64,000 bases of DNA from Microbacterium sp. SLBN-146 (GTDB lineage Bacteria > Actinomycetota > Actinomycetes > Actinomycetales > Microbacteriaceae), in NCBI RefSeq assembly GCF_006715145.1, contig NZ_VFMR01000001.1:2418001-2482000 (forward strand), read 5' to 3'. Shown here piece after piece: positions 8,080 through 17,695 of this stretch. How positions within the stretch are numbered: position 1 is the first letter of the stretch; the number at the start of each line of letters is the position of its first letter. The notes beneath the pieces were generated by a model that saw only the letters and a program-made list of their open reading frames with translations, was not told where the DNA came from and did not search any database. Both the position numbers and the translations under genes were made by a program.

Positions 8080-8865
8080 GTGGCGCATTCTTCGTCGGAC
8101 GAGGGGAGAGGGCCCCTCTACCGGTTGTACATCAATCGGCTCCGTCGGCGACTCGACCCATCCGCGGTGCCGCGGCATGTCGCCATGATGATCGACGGCA
8201 ACCGGCGGTGGGCGCGGCAGCTGGGCTACGACTCGGCGGCGCACGGCCACCGCGCGGGCGCCGCGAAGATGCGGGAGTTCCTCGAGTGGTGCGACGACCT
8301 CGGGATCGCGGTCGTCTCGCTCTATCTCCTGTCCAACGACAATCTCGTCAAGCGCGATTCGAGAGAGCTGTCGGACCTTCTCGAGATCATCGCCGAGCTG
8401 GCCGAGGAGCTCTCCCACGAACGCGACTGGAGGGTGCAGCACGTCGGACGCCGCGACCTCCTGCCGCCAGAGCTCGCGCGCGTCCTCACCGACGCTCAGG
8501 AGCGGACGAAGGGCAACAGCGGGCTGCACGTCAATCTCGCGGTCGGCTATGGAGGGCGCGGTGAGATCGTGGACGCCGTCCGCAGCGTCATCGTCGCGCA
8601 CGATCGATCGGGCGGTTCTCTCGAAGAGCTCGCGGCGAGCCTGACACCCGAGCAGATCGGCGAGCACCTGTACACAGGCGGCCAGCCGGATCCGGACCTC
8701 GTCATCCGGACGTCGGGCGAGCAGAGGCTCAGCGACTTCCTCCTGTGGCAGTCGGCCCACTCGGAGTTCTACTTCGTCGAGGCGCTCGGCCCCGATCTGC
8801 GCGAAGTCGATTTCCTCCGAGCGATCCGCGATTTCACGCGGCGAGACCGTCGTTTCGGTCAGTGA
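8080..8865 (+). CDS. uppS: Isoprenyl (cis-prenyl) transferase
   Basis: This 261-residue enzyme condenses isopentenyl diphosphate in Z configuration. Signatures: the catalytic Asp in MMIDGNRRWAR (about residue 38), SLYLLSNDN, and the C-terminal IRTSGEQRLSDFLLWQ with the EFYFVE block. Its position next to a HlyIII gene matches Rv1086, a short-chain Z-farnesyl diphosphate synthase in M. tuberculosis, so this copy may make Z-FPP rather than full undecaprenyl diphosphate; product length cannot be read from sequence. A second homologue elsewhere would support that. Confidence 0.88.
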   Translation: MAHSSSDEGRGPLYRLYINRLRRRLDPSAVPRHVAMMIDGNRRWARQLGYDSAAHGHRAGAAKMREFLEWCDDLGIAVVSLYLLSNDNLVKRDSRELSDLLEIIAELAEELSHERDWRVQHVGRRDLLPPELARVLTDAQERTKGNSGLHVNLAVGYGGRGEIVDAVRSVIVAHDRSGGSLEELAASLTPEQIGEHLYTGGQPDPDLVIRTSGEQRLSDFLLWQSAHSEFYFVEALGPDLREVDFLRAIRDFTRRDRRFGQ

Positions 8866-8868
8866 TGC

Positions 8869-8874
8869 CAGAAT
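8869..8874 (+). promoter_or_regulatory. -10 box of leaderless promoter for aminotransferase V gene
   Basis: CAGAAT begins 12 bases before the GTG at 8881, only four bases after the upstream stop codon. Confidence 0.5.
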
Positions 8875-8880
8875 AGGTCG

Positions 8881-10002
8881 GTGATCGACCTCGAGACATT
8901 CCGCGAGTCCTTCGACGGCGAACCCGGATACCTCGACTGGGCCGCGTTCGGTCCGCTCTCGCCTTCCGTGCGAGCCGAAGCGCAGGCCGACACGGAGCTT
9001 CTCGGGTCGGGGAGGCGAACGAGCATCGACCTCGTGGCTGAACACGCTTTCGCCGCCCGCGCACTCGTCGCGGAACTCTTGGGAGCCGACACCGACCAGG
9101 TGACCCTCCAGCCGTCGACGACCGACGGTCTGATGCACGCCCTGTACGGGCTGTCCGGCGGTCTCCTGCTCTCGCGCGGCGAGTTCCCCGCGCTCACCGT
9201 CACGGCCACACGCGCCCGCGACGCCCTCGGGCGGATCGACCTGCAGTGGGTGGAGCCTCACGACGGCCGTATGACACCGGACGTCGTGCGCGATGCGCTC
9301 ACGGAGGAGACGCGCGCGGTCGCCGTGAGCCTCGTCGACTACCGCACGGGCTATCGCACCGACCTCACCGCCCTGCGCGAGGTCATCGGGGACCGCCTCC
9401 TCATCGTCGACGCGATTCAAGGCTTCGGTGTCGTAGAGGCGGACTACGCCGCGGCGGACGTCGTCGCTGCGCACGGATACAAGTGGCTCCGCGCGGGCCG
9501 CGGTACGGGGTTCGCGTGGTTCGGTGAACGCGCACTCGAGCGCCTCTCTCCCGTCCTGTCGGGACGTGCGGGCATCGACGGCGATCTGCCTCTCGATGTC
9601 GTGCCCCTCCCCGCGGCATCCGCTCAGGCCTTCACCGTGAGCCCCGTCGACACGCTCGCTGCGGCGCGGCTCGCGACGGCCCTGCGCGACGTCCGTGACT
9701 GCGGTGTCGCCGCCATCAGCGACGAGCTCGCGCAGCGGACAGCCGATGTCATGTACTTCGCCGATCGCTACGAGCTGCCCGTCCTGACGCCTCGAGAGCC
9801 CGAGCGGCGCGGCGGCATCGTCACTCTCGCCCCCGCGCCCCACGAAGCCGCACCGCTCGCGGCGTCTCTGGCCAACCACGGGCTGACGGTCACGGTGCGG
9901 TCAGGGCTCGTGCGGGTGTCGCCGCACGTCGGAACGGGAGCCGATACGCTCCGCCTCTTCGGCGACGCGCTCGCGGCGTTCGCTGCCACGCGCGCGTGGT
10001 GA
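8881..10002 (+). CDS. PLP-dependent aminotransferase class V-fold enzyme
   Basis: This 373-residue protein has the class V fold. The PLP Schiff-base lysine is in [11 protein letters not shown] (about 203), the ring-stacking region contains LQPSTTDG, and a conserved Asp lies in IVDAIQGFG (about 178-186). It is related to selenocysteine lyase/isopenicillin epimerase-like proteins, but no Cys-containing desulfurase loop is evident. The substrate is unknown. It is tightly behind uppS with its own predicted promoter. Confidence 0.8.
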   Translation: MIDLETFRESFDGEPGYLDWAAFGPLSPSVRAEAQADTELLGSGRRTSIDLVAEHAFAARALVAELLGADTDQVTLQPSTTDGLMHALYGLSGGLLLSRGEFPALTVTATRARDALGRIDLQWVEPHDGRMTPDVVRDALTEETRAVAVSLVDYRTGYRTDLTALREVIGDRLLIVDAIQGFGVVEADYAAADVVAAHGYKWLRAGRGTGFAWFGERALERLSPVLSGRAGIDGDLPLDVVPLPAASAQAFTVSPVDTLAAARLATALRDVRDCGVAAISDELAQRTADVMYFADRYELPVLTPREPERRGGIVTLAPAPHEAAPLAASLANHGLTVTVRSGLVRVSPHVGTGADTLRLFGDALAAFAATRAW

Positions 10003-10121
10003 ACGTGAAATTCATACGCCCGTAACCTGGGGCACCGCGTGTCGGGCGCGCGAGCGACTCGGTCTCGGACGTAGCGTGAGGCATCGGGCAAGGAGCCCGT
10101 TCGAGTCGGCCTTTCGGATCG

Positions 10122-10150
10122 CGACTCGTGACCCCTGGTCGACTCGTGAC
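10122..10150 (+). repeat. Direct repeat in phoH leader (operator candidate)
   Basis: CGACTCGTGAC occurs at 10122-10132 and 10140-10150, an 18-base period. A 7-bp hairpin (10153-10169) follows, just before the phoH2 start. It may be a regulator site; nothing else supports this. Confidence 0.35.
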
Positions 10151-10183
10151 TGCCGGGTGAGACACCCGGGGCGGGAGTGGGTT

Positions 10184-11539
10184 GTGACCACACGAGCACC
10201 ACAGCAGCAGAGCAGTCGCGTCGCCGATCAGGTCGACGAGGTCGAGCAGGACCTGCACACGTTCGTCCTCGATACGTCCGTCGTGCTGAGCGATCCGCGG
10301 GCGTTCTTCCGGTTCGCCGAGCACAACGTCGTGATCCCGGTGGTCGTGATCACGGAGCTCGAAGCGAAGCGGCACGACCCCGAGATCGGCTACTTCGCCC
10401 GGCAGGCGCTTCGCCACCTCGACGAACTCCGTGTCGAACACGGACGACTGGACTTCCCCGTGCCTGTCGGCGAGGGTGGCACGCTGCGAGTGGAGCTCTC
10501 CAATACGGATGCCACGGTCCTGCCCCCCGGTATGCGCCTCGGTGACAACGACTCCCGCATCCTCGCGATCGCGATGAACCTCGCGCAGGACGGCCAAGCC
10601 GTGACCGTCGTCTCGAAGGACCTTCCGATGCGTGTCAAGGCGGCATCGCTCGGTATCACCGCCGAAGAGTACCTCGCCGAGCAGGCCGTCGATTCGGGCT
10701 GGACCGGCATCGCCGACATCGACGTCTCCGGCGACGAGATCAGCGACCTGTACGAGAGCGAAGTCGGCTCGAGCGAGAGCGTCCGCGGGTTCCCCATCAA
10801 CACGGGGCTCATCATCCACTCCGAGCGGGGGTCGGCTCTCGGTCGCGTGACGGGAGACGATTCGTTCCGTCTCGTGCGGGGCGACCGCGAGGTGTTCGGA
10901 CTGCACGGACGCTCGGCAGAGCAGCGGATCGCCGTGGACGTGCTCCTGGATCCCGAGGTGGGCATCGTCTCCCTCGGCGGACGAGCGGGAACGGGCAAGT
11001 CGGCGCTCGCCCTGTGCGCCGGCCTCGAGGCCGTCCTCGAACGTCAGCAGCAGAAGCGCATCATCGTCTTCCGCCCGCTCTTCGCCGTCGGCGGGCAGGA
11101 GCTCGGCTTCCTGCCGGGTGACCAGGGCGAGAAGATGAACCCGTGGGGACAGGCGGTGTTCGACACGCTCGGCTCCGTCGTTTCAGGGAACGTGCTCGAC
11201 GAGGTGCTGGAGCGCGGTCTGCTCGAGGTCCTGCCGTTGACGCATATCCGCGGTCGATCTCTTCACGATGCGTTCGTCATCGTCGACGAGGCGCAGTCGC
11301 TCGAACGGAACGTCCTCTTGACTGTCCTCAGCCGTATCGGACAGAACTCCCGCGTCGTGCTCACGCACGACGTTGGCCAGCGCGACAATCTGCGTGTGGG
11401 CCGTCACGACGGTGTCGCCTCGGTGATCGAGACGCTCAAGGGGCACTCGCTGTTTGCGCACGTCACGCTCATGCGCTCCGAGCGGTCCGCCATCGCGGCC
11501 CTCGTGACGGAGCTGCTCGAGGCGGGTGAGCTCGCCTGA
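10184..11539 (+). CDS. phoH2: PIN-PhoH fusion protein (PhoH2-type RNase/helicase)
   Basis: This 451-residue protein fuses an N-terminal PIN ribonuclease domain (about 24-155; catalytic acid D30 in [10 protein letters not shown], then ITELEAKR and the GDNDSRILA acid cluster) to a C-terminal PhoH ATPase (Walker [10 protein letters not shown] near 265-273, Walker [10 protein letters not shown]). Mycobacterial PhoH2 unwinds and cleaves RNA. The GTG at 10184 fits the PIN domain start and follows a GGAG-containing leader; an open frame extends further upstream without homology. It lies near fum, as Rv1095 does. Cytoplasmic. Confidence 0.9.
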   Translation: MTTRAPQQQSSRVADQVDEVEQDLHTFVLDTSVVLSDPRAFFRFAEHNVVIPVVVITELEAKRHDPEIGYFARQALRHLDELRVEHGRLDFPVPVGEGGTLRVELSNTDATVLPPGMRLGDNDSRILAIAMNLAQDGQAVTVVSKDLPMRVKAASLGITAEEYLAEQAVDSGWTGIADIDVSGDEISDLYESEVGSSESVRGFPINTGLIIHSERGSALGRVTGDDSFRLVRGDREVFGLHGRSAEQRIAVDVLLDPEVGIVSLGGRAGTGKSALALCAGLEAVLERQQQKRIIVFRPLFAVGGQELGFLPGDQGEKMNPWGQAVFDTLGSVVSGNVLDEVLERGLLEVLPLTHIRGRSLHDAFVIVDEAQSLERNVLLTVLSRIGQNSRVVLTHDVGQRDNLRVGRHDGVASVIETLKGHSLFAHVTLMRSERSAIAALVTELLEAGELA

Positions 11540-11546
11540 GAAATCG

Positions 11547-11580
11547 CGACCGGAGGGGTGCGAAGGCGCCCCTCCGGTCG
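11547..11580 (+). terminator. Strong hairpin downstream of phoH2
   Basis: A 12-bp perfect stem (11547-11558 with 11569-11580, CGACCGGAGGGG and its complement) with a 10-base loop begins seven bases after the phoH2 stop. No U-tract follows, as is common in high-GC actinobacteria. Confidence 0.75.
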
Positions 11581-11586
11581 GTCCCA

Positions 11587-11631
11587 GATGAGACTCTTCT
11601 CATTCCGACCCGGCATGAGAAGAGTCTCATC
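11587..11631. repeat. 17-bp perfect inverted repeat of unknown role
   Basis: GATGAGACTCTTCTCAT (11587-11603) and its exact complement (11615-11631) are separated by 11 bases. Each arm is itself nearly palindromic (ATGAGA-CTCT-TCTCAT). It is more AT-rich than its surroundings and lies seven bases after the phoH2 terminator. Confidence 0.8.
11604..11614. other. Loop of the 17-bp inverted repeat
   Basis: The 11-base loop TCCGACCCGGC separates the arms and has no repeat copies that I noticed. I list it so the unit length (45 bases overall) is clear. Confidence 0.5.
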
Positions 11632-11718
11632 CGCCGTGGGGGTCAGCGCGCGTCGCCGCATGTCACGATGGGATCCAGTCCGAATCCGGGCTGAATCGTC
11701 GAGGCTGCGGAGGCACAC

Positions 11719-12387
11719 GTGGACGGAAGAGCGCGTATCGCGTTCAGCGGTCTCGCCGCCTTCGCGGTGACCGCGACAGTCGTGGCGACCGTCGTCACGA
11801 CGAACGCCGCCGCCTTCGCGGACGCTCCGGGAACCGCGATCGACGCCGCCGTGGTCGATGTCAATGCCACCGCCAAGCCAACGGCGATGCGTCCTTCCGA
11901 GGTCATCACCGACCTGACAGATGCCGCCCCCGCCGCCCCCGCAGCAGCGCCGACGACCGCACCCGCGCCGGTCGACGTCCCGGCCGAGACGCTCGTTGCT
12001 CCGGCCCCTGCCGTCGTGGTCTCCACCCTCCCGGCCGCAGCCTCTCCCGAGCCCGCCGTCGAGCCCGAGGCTGAACTGTCGCTGCGCGACGCCCTGGCGT
12101 CGGACGACCCCGAGGCCCTCTATGTCTGGGCTGCCGCGCACGGATGGTCGCGCGAACGGGCCGACCGTTTCCTGTCGACTCGGCCTGGTGCCCGTGACGG
12201 TGAGCGGCGCAACGACGAAACCCGTCACGACGATCATTCAGAGCACCGAGACAACGACCAGCGCGGCCGTTTCGCCGCCCCCAGCCCACCCGTGCAGACG
12301 GGTTCCCCAGCCGTCACCGAGTCTCCCCAACGAGGTGACGGAACGAAGAGAGATCGATCGCCCGGTTCCCCAGACCACCGCGATTGA
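11719..12387 (+). CDS. Secreted Ala/Pro-rich hypothetical protein
   Basis: This 222-residue protein starts with GTG behind GCGGAGG. Residues about 7-35 form a signal peptide or anchor (FAVTATVVATVVTTNAAAFA). A long low-complexity Ala/Pro/Thr linker (about 60-118) follows, then a short helical segment (LRDALASDDPEALYVWAAAHGW, about 122-143), and a hydrophilic Arg/Asp-rich tail with lower third-position GC. No enzymatic domain is present, although cell-wall lytic or aggregation-promoting proteins often occupy this place after phoH in relatives. A frameshift in the tail was considered (see findings). Confidence 0.55.
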   Translation: MDGRARIAFSGLAAFAVTATVVATVVTTNAAAFADAPGTAIDAAVVDVNATAKPTAMRPSEVITDLTDAAPAAPAAAPTTAPAPVDVPAETLVAPAPAVVVSTLPAAASPEPAVEPEAELSLRDALASDDPEALYVWAAAHGWSRERADRFLSTRPGARDGERRNDETRHDDHSEHRDNDQRGRFAAPSPPVQTGSPAVTESPQRGDGTKRDRSPGSPDHRD

Positions 12388-12417
12388 TGTGACCGCGCTT
12401 CCCCAGCCCGGTCTTCA

Positions 12418-12450
12418 GCCCCCGACGTTCCAACGTCGGGGGCTTCTTCG
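12418..12450 (+). terminator. Rho-independent terminator between convergent genes
   Basis: A 12-bp perfect stem GCCCCCGACGTT (12418-12429) and complement (12432-12443) with a 2-base CC apex is followed by TTCTTCG on the plus strand. It ends the secreted-protein transcript and faces the response regulator stop at 12453. Confidence 0.8.
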
Positions 12451-12452
12451 TC

Positions 12453-13109
12453 TCACTCCCAGCGGTAGCCGGAGCCGCGCACAGTGGCGATGTGGTGCGA
12501 ACCGAGCTTGCCGCGCAGGTAGCGCACGTAGACATCGACGACGTTCGACCCCGGATCGAAGTCCAAGCCCCACACACGGCTGAGCAGAACTTCTCTGCTG
12601 AGAACGGTGCCGGGGTTGCGCAGGAACTGCTCCGCGAGGGCGAATTCGCGCGCCGACAGTTCGACGTCCGTTCCCGCGACGCTCGCTCGGCGCGCGAGGA
12701 CATCGAGGGTCACGTCTCCCTGCGTCACAACGACACTCGTGCTGGTCCCGGAGTCGCGCAGTCGGGAGCGGACGCGGGCGAGAAGCTCGTCGAAGGTGAA
12801 GGGCTTCGCCATGTAGTCGCTCGCACCCGCGTCGAGCCCTTCGACCGTGTCGCGTGTGCTCGAGCGGGCTGTCAGCATGATGACCGGAAGGGATGCGTCT
12901 CGTGCGCGCAGTTCGCGCAAGACCTCGAATCCATCCATCGAGGGCAACCCGACGTCGAGGAGGACCAGGTCGATGTCGCCCGCGAGCGCGGCTTCGAGCC
13001 CTTCGACCCCGTCGTCGGCTGTCACGGTGTCGTATCCCGCGCCGCGCAGTCCACGCGAGATGAAAGCGGCGATGTGGGGTTCGTCTTCGATGATGAGGAT
13101 GCGGGTCAT
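12453..13109 (-). CDS. OmpR-family response regulator
   Basis: This 218-residue protein has a receiver domain (about 1-118; acidic pocket IIEDEP, phosphoacceptor D52 in LLDVGLP, Lys in MAKPF) and a C-terminal winged-helix DNA-binding domain (about 128-218; LSAREFALAEQFLRNPG, VDVYVRYLRGKL, VRGSGYRWE). It is encoded after its kinase with a 4-base overlap and is presumably phosphorylated by it. Targets are unknown. The fumarase gene lies upstream on the same strand, but the 52-base gap argues for a separate unit. Confidence 0.9.
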   Translation of the reverse strand: MTRILIIEDEPHIAAFISRGLRGAGYDTVTADDGVEGLEAALAGDIDLVLLDVGLPSMDGFEVLRELRARDASLPVIMLTARSSTRDTVEGLDAGASDYMAKPFTFDELLARVRSRLRDSGTSTSVVVTQGDVTLDVLARRASVAGTDVELSAREFALAEQFLRNPGTVLSREVLLSRVWGLDFDPGSNVVDVYVRYLRGKLGSHHIATVRGSGYRWE

Positions 13110-14623
13110 CCTGAGGCCTCTCGCTGGAGCACGACGTCTCCCGCACGAACGGGAGCAGGGATCTCGGGCGTCGACACCGGAAGCGGCAGGTGGATCGTGA
13201 AAGTGGCGCCGCCACCGGGGGAGTCGGTCACGATGCAGTGGCCGCCATGGGCTTTCGAGATGGCGTCGACGATCGCGAGCCCCAGGCCCGAGCCACCTAC
13301 CGACCGCTTGCCGTGTGCGCGGTCGAAGCGGCGGAAGATCCGATGGCGGAGGGCCGGGGGAATGCCGCTTCCGTGGTCTCTCACCCAGAGGCGGATCCCG
13401 GTGGCGTCCTTCTCACTCCCGAGCTCGACCGGCGAGCCGGCAGGGGTGTACTTCGCGGCGTTGTCGGCGAGCTGCAGCCACGCCTGCACGAGGCGGTCCT
13501 GGTCTCCCAGCATCCGCCCCTCGGCGACGTGCTCGACGCTCCACGTGTGACCGGGAATGACGGCCACGAGTTCGCCGACGCGCTCCGTGAGGGCCGCGAG
13601 GTCGATGCGATCGATGGCGAACGATCCACCCTCGACGGTCGCGAGGAGATCGATGTCCTCGACGAGGCGCGTCATGCGGTCGAGTTCGGCGATGCCGAGG
13701 TCTCGCGCGAAGGAGACATCGGCGGCATCCGACGGATCCATGAGCTCGAGGTGCCCTCGCACGATCGTGATCGGCGTCTTCAACTCGTGGCGGACATCGT
13801 CGAGCAATTGTCGTTGGACATCGATGCTCCCCTCCAGCCTGTCGAGCATCGAGTTGACGGTTCGCGAGAGATCCGCGATCTCGTCGTTGCCTTCTGCGGG
13901 AAGGCGAGGGGACAGATCCGTGAGGGTGATGGCGCTCGCGGTATCCCGCAGATGCCGGATGGGGGAGAGGAGGCGTCCCGTCACGAACCAGCCCACGATC
14001 CCCATCGCTGCGAGCATGACGACGGCGGCGACCGCGTATGTCGTCATGGCCGCTGTGACGGGCGCGAGTTCGGACTCCAGATCCACGGCGCGCACGTAGA
14101 CGCCCGTCTCGGGGTCACCGTCGACCGTGATCGGGATGGCGATGTACCTCAACGACCCCGCGTCTGTGACGGCTGTGCCGACGACCGTTTCCCCCGTGGC
14201 CGAGGTCTCCGCCACGACGCGGTCGATGAAGTCCTGGTCGTCCGAGATGTCGAAACCGGAGAGCGTGGAGGGGACGAAGCGGGGCTTGCCCTCGATGATC
14301 GCCACCGATGCCTCGTTGCGTGCCGGTACAAGACGGCGTACGGCGTCGTTGAGGAACGACTCGACCGTCGAATGGTCGCCCACGTCGACGAGGTCGCCGG
14401 GTGTCGAGCTCTCGTCGGCCTCGCGTGCGTCACCGGCGATATCGGCGACCGACTGCAGCCGCGACACCTGGTTCTCGAGGCGTTCGTCGATCTCGTTCAG
14501 CACCCATTCGCGCTGCACGAGGAACGTCACACTGCCCACGACGGCAAGGCCGACGCAGGCTACCGCAAGAACTGCCCCCAGGATGCGGACGCGTGCCGAG
14601 ATCGGGCGTGGTGTACGTGCCAC
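13106..14623 (-). CDS. Membrane sensor histidine kinase
   Basis: This 505-residue kinase has two TM helices (about 12-33 and 196-216) around a roughly 160-residue extracytoplasmic sensor, then a HAMP linker (GRLLSPIRHLRDTASAI), a DHp domain with phospho-acceptor H279 in DVRHELKTP, and a HATPase_c domain (N box LADNAAKYTPAG, G1 RDHGSGIP, F box, G2 GGSGLGLAIV). The start is GTG at 14623. The sensor domain gives no ligand clue. With the downstream regulator it forms a classical two-component pair. Confidence 0.9.
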   Translation of the reverse strand: MARTPRPISARVRILGAVLAVACVGLAVVGSVTFLVQREWVLNEIDERLENQVSRLQSVADIAGDAREADESSTPGDLVDVGDHSTVESFLNDAVRRLVPARNEASVAIIEGKPRFVPSTLSGFDISDDQDFIDRVVAETSATGETVVGTAVTDAGSLRYIAIPITVDGDPETGVYVRAVDLESELAPVTAAMTTYAVAAVVMLAAMGIVGWFVTGRLLSPIRHLRDTASAITLTDLSPRLPAEGNDEIADLSRTVNSMLDRLEGSIDVQRQLLDDVRHELKTPITIVRGHLELMDPSDAADVSFARDLGIAELDRMTRLVEDIDLLATVEGGSFAIDRIDLAALTERVGELVAVIPGHTWSVEHVAEGRMLGDQDRLVQAWLQLADNAAKYTPAGSPVELGSEKDATGIRLWVRDHGSGIPPALRHRIFRRFDRAHGKRSVGGSGLGLAIVDAISKAHGGHCIVTDSPGGGATFTIHLPLPVSTPEIPAPVRAGDVVLQREASG

Positions 14624-14675
14624 TCCCCGATTATGGCCCCCCGCGGGCTCTCCCGCGCACTTCTCGCGTGCCGGA

Positions 14676-16070
14676 TCAGCCCGGATGCGTCATCGACAGC
14701 AGATCGAGACGCTCGTCGAGCTGCGCGAGCGTCAGCTCACCACGGTCGACGTAGCCGAGATCGAGGACGGCTTCACGCACCGTGACGCCGTTGGCGACGG
14801 CGTGCTTGGCGATCTTGGCCGCGGCCTCGTAGCCGATGAGCTTGTTGAGCGGAGTGACGATCGAGGGCGACATTCCGGCGAATGCGGCGGCGCGCTCGAT
14901 GTTCGCTTCGAGGCCGTCGATCGTCTTGTCGGCGAGGAGACGCGTCGCGTTGGCGAGAAGCTCGATCGACTCGAGGAGGGCCGAGCCCATCACGGGGATC
15001 GCCACGTTGAGTTCGAAGGCACCGGATGCGCCCGACCACGCGATCGTCGCATCGTTGCCGATGACCCGCGCGCAGACCATGAGAACGGCCTCGGGGATCA
15101 CCGGATTGACCTTGCCGGGCATGATCGACGATCCCGGCTGCAGGTCGGGGATGTGAAGCTCGCCGAGACCTGTGTTCGGTCCCGACCCCATCCAGCGGAT
15201 GTCGTTGTTGATCTTCGTGAGCGAGACGGCGATGGTGCGCAGTGCACCGGATGCCTCGACGAGCGCATCGCGGTTGGCCTGGGCTTCGAAGTGGTCTTTC
15301 GCCTCCGTGATCGGCAGCTCCGTGTCGGCGACGATGAGTTCCAGGACCTTCTGGGGGAAGCCGGCGGGCGTATTGATGCCCGTTCCTACGGCGGTTCCGC
15401 CGAGCGGGACCTCGGCGACGCGGGGGAGGACCGACTGGACGCGCTCGATTCCGAGCCGCATCTGGCGCGCGTAGCCGCCGAACTCCTGACCTAGGGTGAC
15501 CGGGGTCGCGTCCATCAGGTGCGTGCGTCCGGACTTCACGACGCTCTTCCACTCCTCGGCCTTCGTCTCGAACGCCACAGCGAGGTGGTCGAGAGCAGGG
15601 ATGAGGTCGTCGATGAGCTCCTGGGTCACGGCGATGTGCACCGACGTCGGGAAGACGTCATTGGAGGACTGGGACGCGTTGACGTGGTCGTTCGGGTGGA
15701 CCGGCGATCCGAGGTCGTTCGTCGCGAGGGTCGCGAGCACCTCGTTCATGTTCATGTTCGACGACGTTCCGCTCCCGGTCTGGTAGACGTCGATCGGGAA
15801 GTGCTCCGGGAACTCGCCCGCGATGACTCGGTCGGCCGCACGGGCGATCGCGTCGGCGATCGCACCGTCGAGAGTGCCGAGTTCCTTGTTGGCGAGTGCT
15901 GCGGCCTTCTTGATCCGGGCGAGCGCCGCGATCTGCGCCGGCTCCAGTGCGTCGCCCGAGATCGGGAAGTTCTCCACCGCACGCTGCGTCTGCGCGGCGT
16001 ACAGGGCATCCTTGGGGACGCGCACTTCGCCCATCGTGTCGTGTTCGATGCGGTATTCGATATCGGTCAC
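14676..16070 (-). CDS. fumC: Class II fumarate hydratase
   Basis: This 464-residue enzyme interconverts fumarate and malate in the TCA cycle. The family signature [11 protein letters not shown] (near 317-327) is intact, together with [15 protein letters not shown], the [15 protein letters not shown] block and [11 protein letters not shown]. Length matches FumC. The GTG at 16070 is chosen because AGAAGGA lies upstream; the open frame extends further without homology. It lies directly after the carbonic anhydrase gene (34-base gap). Rv1098c is the syntenic homologue. Confidence 0.95.
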   Translation of the reverse strand: MTDIEYRIEHDTMGEVRVPKDALYAAQTQRAVENFPISGDALEPAQIAALARIKKAAALANKELGTLDGAIADAIARAADRVIAGEFPEHFPIDVYQTGSGTSSNMNMNEVLATLATNDLGSPVHPNDHVNASQSSNDVFPTSVHIAVTQELIDDLIPALDHLAVAFETKAEEWKSVVKSGRTHLMDATPVTLGQEFGGYARQMRLGIERVQSVLPRVAEVPLGGTAVGTGINTPAGFPQKVLELIVADTELPITEAKDHFEAQANRDALVEASGALRTIAVSLTKINNDIRWMGSGPNTGLGELHIPDLQPGSSIMPGKVNPVIPEAVLMVCARVIGNDATIAWSGASGAFELNVAIPVMGSALLESIELLANATRLLADKTIDGLEANIERAAAFAGMSPSIVTPLNKLIGYEAAAKIAKHAVANGVTVREAVLDLGYVDRGELTLAQLDERLDLLSMTHPG

Positions 16071-16104
16071 GTCGTTGTTCCTTCTCGGTGTGTCGTGGGG
16101 ATGG

Positions 16105-16755
16105 TCAGTCGTCGGCCGTGACGCCGATGGCGATCGAGGGAACCGCCGTGCCTTCGCTGAGCCGGTAGTTCGCCCCGACGATGCCGAGGCGTCCGTCTGC
16201 GACGGCAGCGCTGATGAGCTCGGAGGACTGCAGGAGAGCGGCCACGGTGTCGCGGAGGTGCTCTCGGCCCACGGCTTCGGCGTCGACGGCGGCGGGCGCG
16301 ACGCCGTCGACCGTCGTCGCGCGGATGACCCTGCGGGCAGCAGGCACGATCGGGGCGATCTGCCTCCAGATGTGCGTGGGAAGCGGAGGTGCATCGAGCT
16401 GCGTGCTCTCGATCGCGGCGTTCACGGCACCGCACGCGTCGTGGCCCAGCACGACGATGAGCGGCACCTCCAGAACGGCGACGGCGTACTCGAGGCTCCC
16501 CACGACGGAGTCGGAGATCACTTGACCGGCGTTGCGGACGACGAACAGATCGCCGAGGCCCTCGTCGAAGATGATCTCCGCCGCAAGTCGGGAGTCGGAG
16601 CATCCGAACAGTGCTGCGCGCGGGCGCTGACCGGCTGCCAGCTCATGGCGGCGTTCGACGTCCTGACGCGGATGGCGCGGCTCGCCCGCGACGAAGCGGT
16701 CGTTGCCGTGGCGCATTTCATCCCACACGGTCTGAGGCGTGGTGTCGGTGGTCAC
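16105..16755 (-). CDS. Beta-class carbonic anhydrase
   Basis: This 216-residue zinc enzyme hydrates CO2 to bicarbonate. The zinc ligands and catalytic dyad are visible: GCSDSR (Cys, Asp-Arg) near 50-55 and [10 protein letters not shown] (His, Cys) near 104-113. The GTG at 16755 overlaps the stop of the DUF4245 gene (GTGA), so it is the last member of an xseA-xseB-DUF4245 run. Bicarbonate supply for carboxylases is the likely role. Confidence 0.92.
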   Translation of the reverse strand: MTTDTTPQTVWDEMRHGNDRFVAGEPRHPRQDVERRHELAAGQRPRAALFGCSDSRLAAEIIFDEGLGDLFVVRNAGQVISDSVVGSLEYAVAVLEVPLIVVLGHDACGAVNAAIESTQLDAPPLPTHIWRQIAPIVPAARRVIRATTVDGVAPAAVDAEAVGREHLRDTVAALLQSSELISAAVADGRLGIVGANYRLSEGTAVPSIAIGVTADD

Positions 16756-17414
16756 TCGGACTCCTCTGTCGGCATGTCGGCCAGGGTGAGCACTTCGGCG
16801 GAGACGGATGCGGCGAGGTCGTCGAGCGCTTCGTCGTCCGCGATGCCGTAGATCAGGACCGTATCGCCGCCGACGGACGTCGAGAGGGCGACGGAGATGT
16901 TGCCCGTCCGCGACGGATCGAGCTCGTATCGGTCCCACACGACACCGTCGATCGTGACCGTGTCGCCGGGCGCGGCACCCGAGAGTACCCGCGCCGGCCA
17001 CGCCGCGTCCGCGTCGAATCCCTGCGCGACTCGGAGGAAGCCGCGTTCGTCTTGATCTGCCGGCGCGTAGACGATCGTCCAGGACCGCACAGAGCCCTCA
17101 GATTCGATGGCAGCGCGATTGACGGTCCAGTAGTCGGAGACCTCCGGGGCGATCGCGGGGCGACCTTCGCTGGCGGCGACGCGTTCGGCGGCCGCAGCCA
17201 CGTCGATGGGGTCCTGTGGTCCCGGTGTGCCACGGGGGACGATGAAGATGATGACGGCGACGATGGCGACCGTCACGATGAGGGCGGCGACGAGATTTCT
17301 CGCCGTCTGACTCGACCGGTAGACCCGCGAGGACTCGGCCTTGCGTGCGGCGGTCTCGCCCGCCGTCTCGGGACGACCGAGTTCGGCGACGACGCGAGGA
17401 GAGCGCTCTGCCAT
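16752..17414 (-). CDS. DUF4245 membrane protein
   Basis: This 220-residue protein has one TM helix (about 40-60, ARNLVAALIVTVAIVAVIIF) after a cytoplasmic N-terminus, and an extracytoplasmic domain with GDTVTIDGVVWDRYE and YGIADDEALDDLA blocks typical of DUF4245. Its ATG shares one base with the xseB stop (TGATG). In M. tuberculosis a DUF4245 gene (Rv1100) is beside glpX/fum. Function unknown. Confidence 0.85.
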   Translation of the reverse strand: MAERSPRVVAELGRPETAGETAARKAESSRVYRSSQTARNLVAALIVTVAIVAVIIFIVPRGTPGPQDPIDVAAAAERVAASEGRPAIAPEVSDYWTVNRAAIESEGSVRSWTIVYAPADQDERGFLRVAQGFDADAAWPARVLSGAAPGDTVTIDGVVWDRYELDPSRTGNISVALSTSVGGDTVLIYGIADDEALDDLAASVSAEVLTLADMPTEESE

Positions 17415-17695
17415 CAGCTGTCCGTGTCGGGGGAGTCGCGGACCGCTTCGAGACGCCGTTTCGCCCCGAGAAGCCACTCTTCGCAGCGGGCTGCGAGAGC
17501 CTCGCCGCGCTCCCACAGAGCCAGGGACTGTTCGAGCGTCGGGGCTCCTTGCTCGAGTTCGGCGACGACGCGCACGAGCTCGTCTCGCGCCTGTTCGAAC
17601 GAGAGCTCTTCGACGGCAGGGGCGGCCGGGTCGGTCATGCTGTCCATTCTAGAGTCGAGTCGATCATCGCACCGGCCGTGGAACTCAGGAGTCAT
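17414..17695 (-). CDS. xseB: Exodeoxyribonuclease VII small subunit
   Basis: XseB is a small helical protein (93 residues from the first ATG, or 74 from the ATG twenty codons in). The family pattern [34 protein letters not shown] and the final coiled coil are present. The first ATG overlaps the xseA stop (ATGA), which favours it, but its N-terminal 17 residues lack homology and the later start also fits. XseB binds XseA to form ExoVII, which degrades single-stranded DNA. Confidence 0.9.
   Translation of the reverse strand: MTPEFHGRCDDRLDSRMDSMTDPAAPAVEELSFEQARDELVRVVAELEQGAPTLEQSLALWERGEALAARCEEWLLGAKRRLEAVRDSPDTDS

Noticed and set aside
7234..9879. 881-codon minus-strand frame with TrhA at its end
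   Set aside because: Only the last 243 codons have homology; the rest is antisense to uppS and the aminotransferase gene.
12388..12583. Extension of the secreted protein through a +2 frame to 12583
   Set aside because: It would read through the terminator at 12418-12450 and antisense into the response regulator.
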